Assembly: GCA_903866425.1 (NCBI GenBank)
Contig: CAIPNN010000310.1
Span: 1 to 13,842, forward strand
DNA length: 13,842 nt
DNA from: an uncultured Actinomycetes bacterium
GTDB lineage: Bacteria > Actinomycetota > Thermoleophilia > Miltoncostaeales > Miltoncostaeaceae
Reading direction: 5' to 3'
The notes under the pieces were generated by a model that was not told where the DNA came from, did no database searches, and saw nothing but the letters and a program-made list of their open reading frames with translations. Position numbers and translations under genes: made by a program. Positions 12,456 to 13,842 of this stretch are shown one piece after another. Every line of letters begins with the position of its first letter. Position 1 is the first letter of the stretch.

Positions 12456-12998
12456 CTACGGCCCGAGCGTCCGCGCGAGGCGCAGCAAGCCGATGAGCGA
12501 CTTGGCGTCATGCACGGTGTCGATGAGTGCGTCCAGATCGTCCAGCGGCCAGGGGACCACCGTGATCTCCTCCTCGGGGATGGGCTCGTGCTCGATCGGG
12601 GTGAGATCGGTGGCGAGGAAGCAGTGGATGTATTCCTCGAGGATGGCCGGGGCCGTGTAGAAGCCACCGAGGCTCTCCCAGTGCCCTGCGGCCCGTCCCA
12701 CCTCCTCGGCCAACTCGCGCTTGGCGCACTCGAGCGGCGGCTCGCCCGGCACGTCCAGCTTGCCGGCTGGCAGTTCGAGCAGGTACTCCCCCACCGCCTC
12801 ACGCGGCTGGCGCACCATCAGCACGTGGTCACCATCCACCGGCACCATCACCACCGCACCGGGGTGCGCGATGACCTCGCGGCGCACCACCAGCCCGTTG
12901 GGGCGGCGGTAGTGCACCACCGACAGGTCAACCACCTCACCGGTGTAGATGGACTCCGACGACTCGATGCCGAGCCCGTCGATGCGCTCGACGCTCAC
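12456..12998 (-). CDS. Nudix hydrolase, ADP-ribose pyrophosphatase type
   Basis: This 180-residue enzyme probably hydrolyses ADP-ribose or a related nucleoside diphosphate derivative to AMP and a sugar phosphate, with Mg2+. The Nudix box occupies about 79-102: ELPAGKLDVPGE, then CAKRELAEEVG, with the catalytic R-E-L-x-E-E-x-G intact. The stretch between the box glycine and its first glutamate is one residue longer than the textbook G-x5-E, as I recall for actinobacterial ADPRases such as Rv1700. A leading strand domain (VVHYRRPNGLVVRREVIAHP) and the trailing EEYIHCFLA and HDAKSLIGLL match the ADPRase subfamily. GTG 12998 starts 7 nt after the M20 peptidase stop, so the two genes form an operon. 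No clear ribosome-binding site is visible. Confidence 0.9.
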   Translation of the reverse strand: MSVERIDGLGIESSESIYTGEVVDLSVVHYRRPNGLVVRREVIAHPGAVVMVPVDGDHVLMVRQPREAVGEYLLELPAGKLDVPGEPPLECAKRELAEEVGRAAGHWESLGGFYTAPAILEEYIHCFLATDLTPIEHEPIPEEEITVVPWPLDDLDALIDTVHDAKSLIGLLRLARTLGP

Positions 12999-13005
12999 GC
13001 CGGGC

Positions 13006-13842
13006 TCAGGCGGTGGCGCGGGCGACGATGGCCAAGGTGATGTCGACCATGCGGTCGACGTCGGCGATGCGGATGCGCTCGTCAGGCGTATGCACCGCGA
13101 ACATCGCGTTGCACAGATTGACCGCCGGGAAGCCATTCACCAGCAGCGCGTTGACGTCGGAGCCGCCGCCGGACGCCACGAATCGGGGCTCAATGCCGAC
13201 GTCCTCAATCGCCTGACGGGCCATCACGACCTGCGGGGCGTCCTCGGCCAACTCGTACCCCGTGAAGTGGTGCTTCACACGCACCTCCACGTCGCACTCG
13301 CACTCCGTGCCCGCCCACGTGAAGGCATCGACCATGGCGGTCAACTGCCGGTCGAGGGCGTCGAGGTCACGTGAGCGGCACTCACCGGTGACCATGCACT
13401 CCTCGGCCACCACGTTGTCCGCCGACCCGCCGCGGATGGTGCCGATGTTCGCAGTGGTGGCCTCGTCAATCCTGCCGAGCGGCATGGCGCCCACCGCACG
13501 CGATGCCGCGAAGATGGCATTGCGGCCCTGCTCGGGCTGAATACCCGCGTGCGCGGCCACACCGCGGAACGTGGCGTCGATCTCTTTATGGGTGGGCGCG
13601 GAGGTGACGATGCCGCCGAGTTCACCCGTGTGGTCGTACACGAAGCCGAACGCGGCCTGCAGCACGGATGGGTCGAAATAGGCCGCGCCCTGCAGGCCCA
13701 CTTCCTCACAGGGCGTGAACACGAGCTCGATGCCCGCGTGCGGGATTCCCTCACGCACGATGCGGTCAACCGCATGCAGCATCACTGCCACGGCCGCCTT
13801 GTCGTCGCCACCGAGGATGGCCTCGTTGGCGTTGGTGAGCCA
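13006..13842 (-). CDS. M20-family metallopeptidase, PepT/YqjE-like (N-terminus off the right edge)
   Basis: The C-terminal 278 residues of a cytosolic zinc peptidase, probably cleaving small peptides, are present; the start lies beyond 13842. The first visible residues WLTNANEAILGGDDKAAVAVMLH carry (in two parts: ILGGDDK, AAVAVMLH) the metal-bridging Asp. TPCEEVG holds the catalytic Glu and a metal ligand, YDHTGELGG a further Asp ligand, AAHAGIQPEQGRNAI the dimerisation-domain His, and AVHTPDERI the last metal His. MPLGRIDEATTANIGTI and GGSADNV match the B. subtilis YqjE/peptidase T-like branch well. It heads an operon with the Nudix gene 7 nt downstream. Substrate is not known from sequence. 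Confidence 0.88.
   Translation of the reverse strand, partial: WLTNANEAILGGDDKAAVAVMLHAVDRIVREGIPHAGIELVFTPCEEVGLQGAAYFDPSVLQAAFGFVYDHTGELGGIVTSAPTHKEIDATFRGVAAHAGIQPEQGRNAIFAASRAVGAMPLGRIDEATTANIGTIRGGSADNVVAEECMVTGECRSRDLDALDRQLTAMVDAFTWAGTECECDVEVRVKHHFTGYELAEDAPQVVMARQAIEDVGIEPRFVASGGGSDVNALLVNGFPAVNLCNAMFAVHTPDERIRIADVDRMVDITLAIVARATA

Noticed and set aside
1..13842. CRISPR arrays, insertion sequences, integrases, toxin-antitoxin or phage genes
   Set aside because: None seen: no spaced direct repeats, transposase motifs or phage-like genes; all large frames are accounted for by the genes listed or their shadows.

Overview
This window is a gene-dense stretch of chromosome from a high-GC actinobacterium. 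Several traits suggest a Thermoleophilia/Solirubrobacterales-like lineage. The secreted protein at 997-2571 ends in a C-terminal domain (phenylalanine/glycine-rich 'F.LS...V', 'GR', 'G.LGG..L..GRWR') of a kind I associate with that group. CtaA carries the actinobacterial-type E-F-x-N-R motif. Most genes also begin only 6-8 nt after a TANNNT -10 box, which implies leaderless mRNAs. The lineage is inferred; no rRNA or tRNA is present to confirm it. I see no insertion sequences, prophage, CRISPR or integrons, and the window reads as an ordinary housekeeping and transport region.

Layout from left to right. An RpiR-type regulator (97-894, minus) is divergent from a secreted protein with eight tryptophan-anchored repeats (997-2571, plus). 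A small membrane protein follows (2591-3088, plus). Convergent to it is the minus-strand group mntH (NRAMP Mn/Fe importer) - copCD (CopC/CopD-like) - xseA - xseB, running 7383 to 3095. mntH/copCD and xseA/xseB are each coupled by a 4-nt stop/start overlap. Upstream of mntH lies a membrane-anchored protein of unknown function (7416-7982, minus). It sits head-to-head with ctaA, heme A synthase (7989-8900, plus), with only 6 bp between the two start codons. ctaA converges on a DksA/TraR-type zinc-finger gene (8897-9244, minus), and the two share a CTAG stop palindrome. A three-gene drug-efflux-type ABC transporter follows on the plus strand (9309-11829): one DrrA-like ATPase and two different ABC-2 permeases, all overlapping by 4 nt. 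Converging on it are a small secreted protein (11839-12339), a Nudix ADP-ribose pyrophosphatase (12456-12998) and a PepT-like M20 metallopeptidase that runs off the right edge (13006-13842), all on the minus strand.

The genes fall into small functional units rather than one system: metal uptake (mntH-copCD), exonuclease VII (xseAB), cytochrome oxidase cofactor synthesis (ctaA), export (drr-type ABC) and nucleotide/peptide turnover (Nudix plus M20). Copper handling (copCD) and heme A synthesis (ctaA) both serve heme-copper oxidases, so their closeness may be meaningful. The most informative pattern is the repeated promoter/start geometry: six genes have an exact TANNNT box ending 6-8 nt before the start codon, and two more have a near match. 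I did not find a clearly novel multi-gene system.
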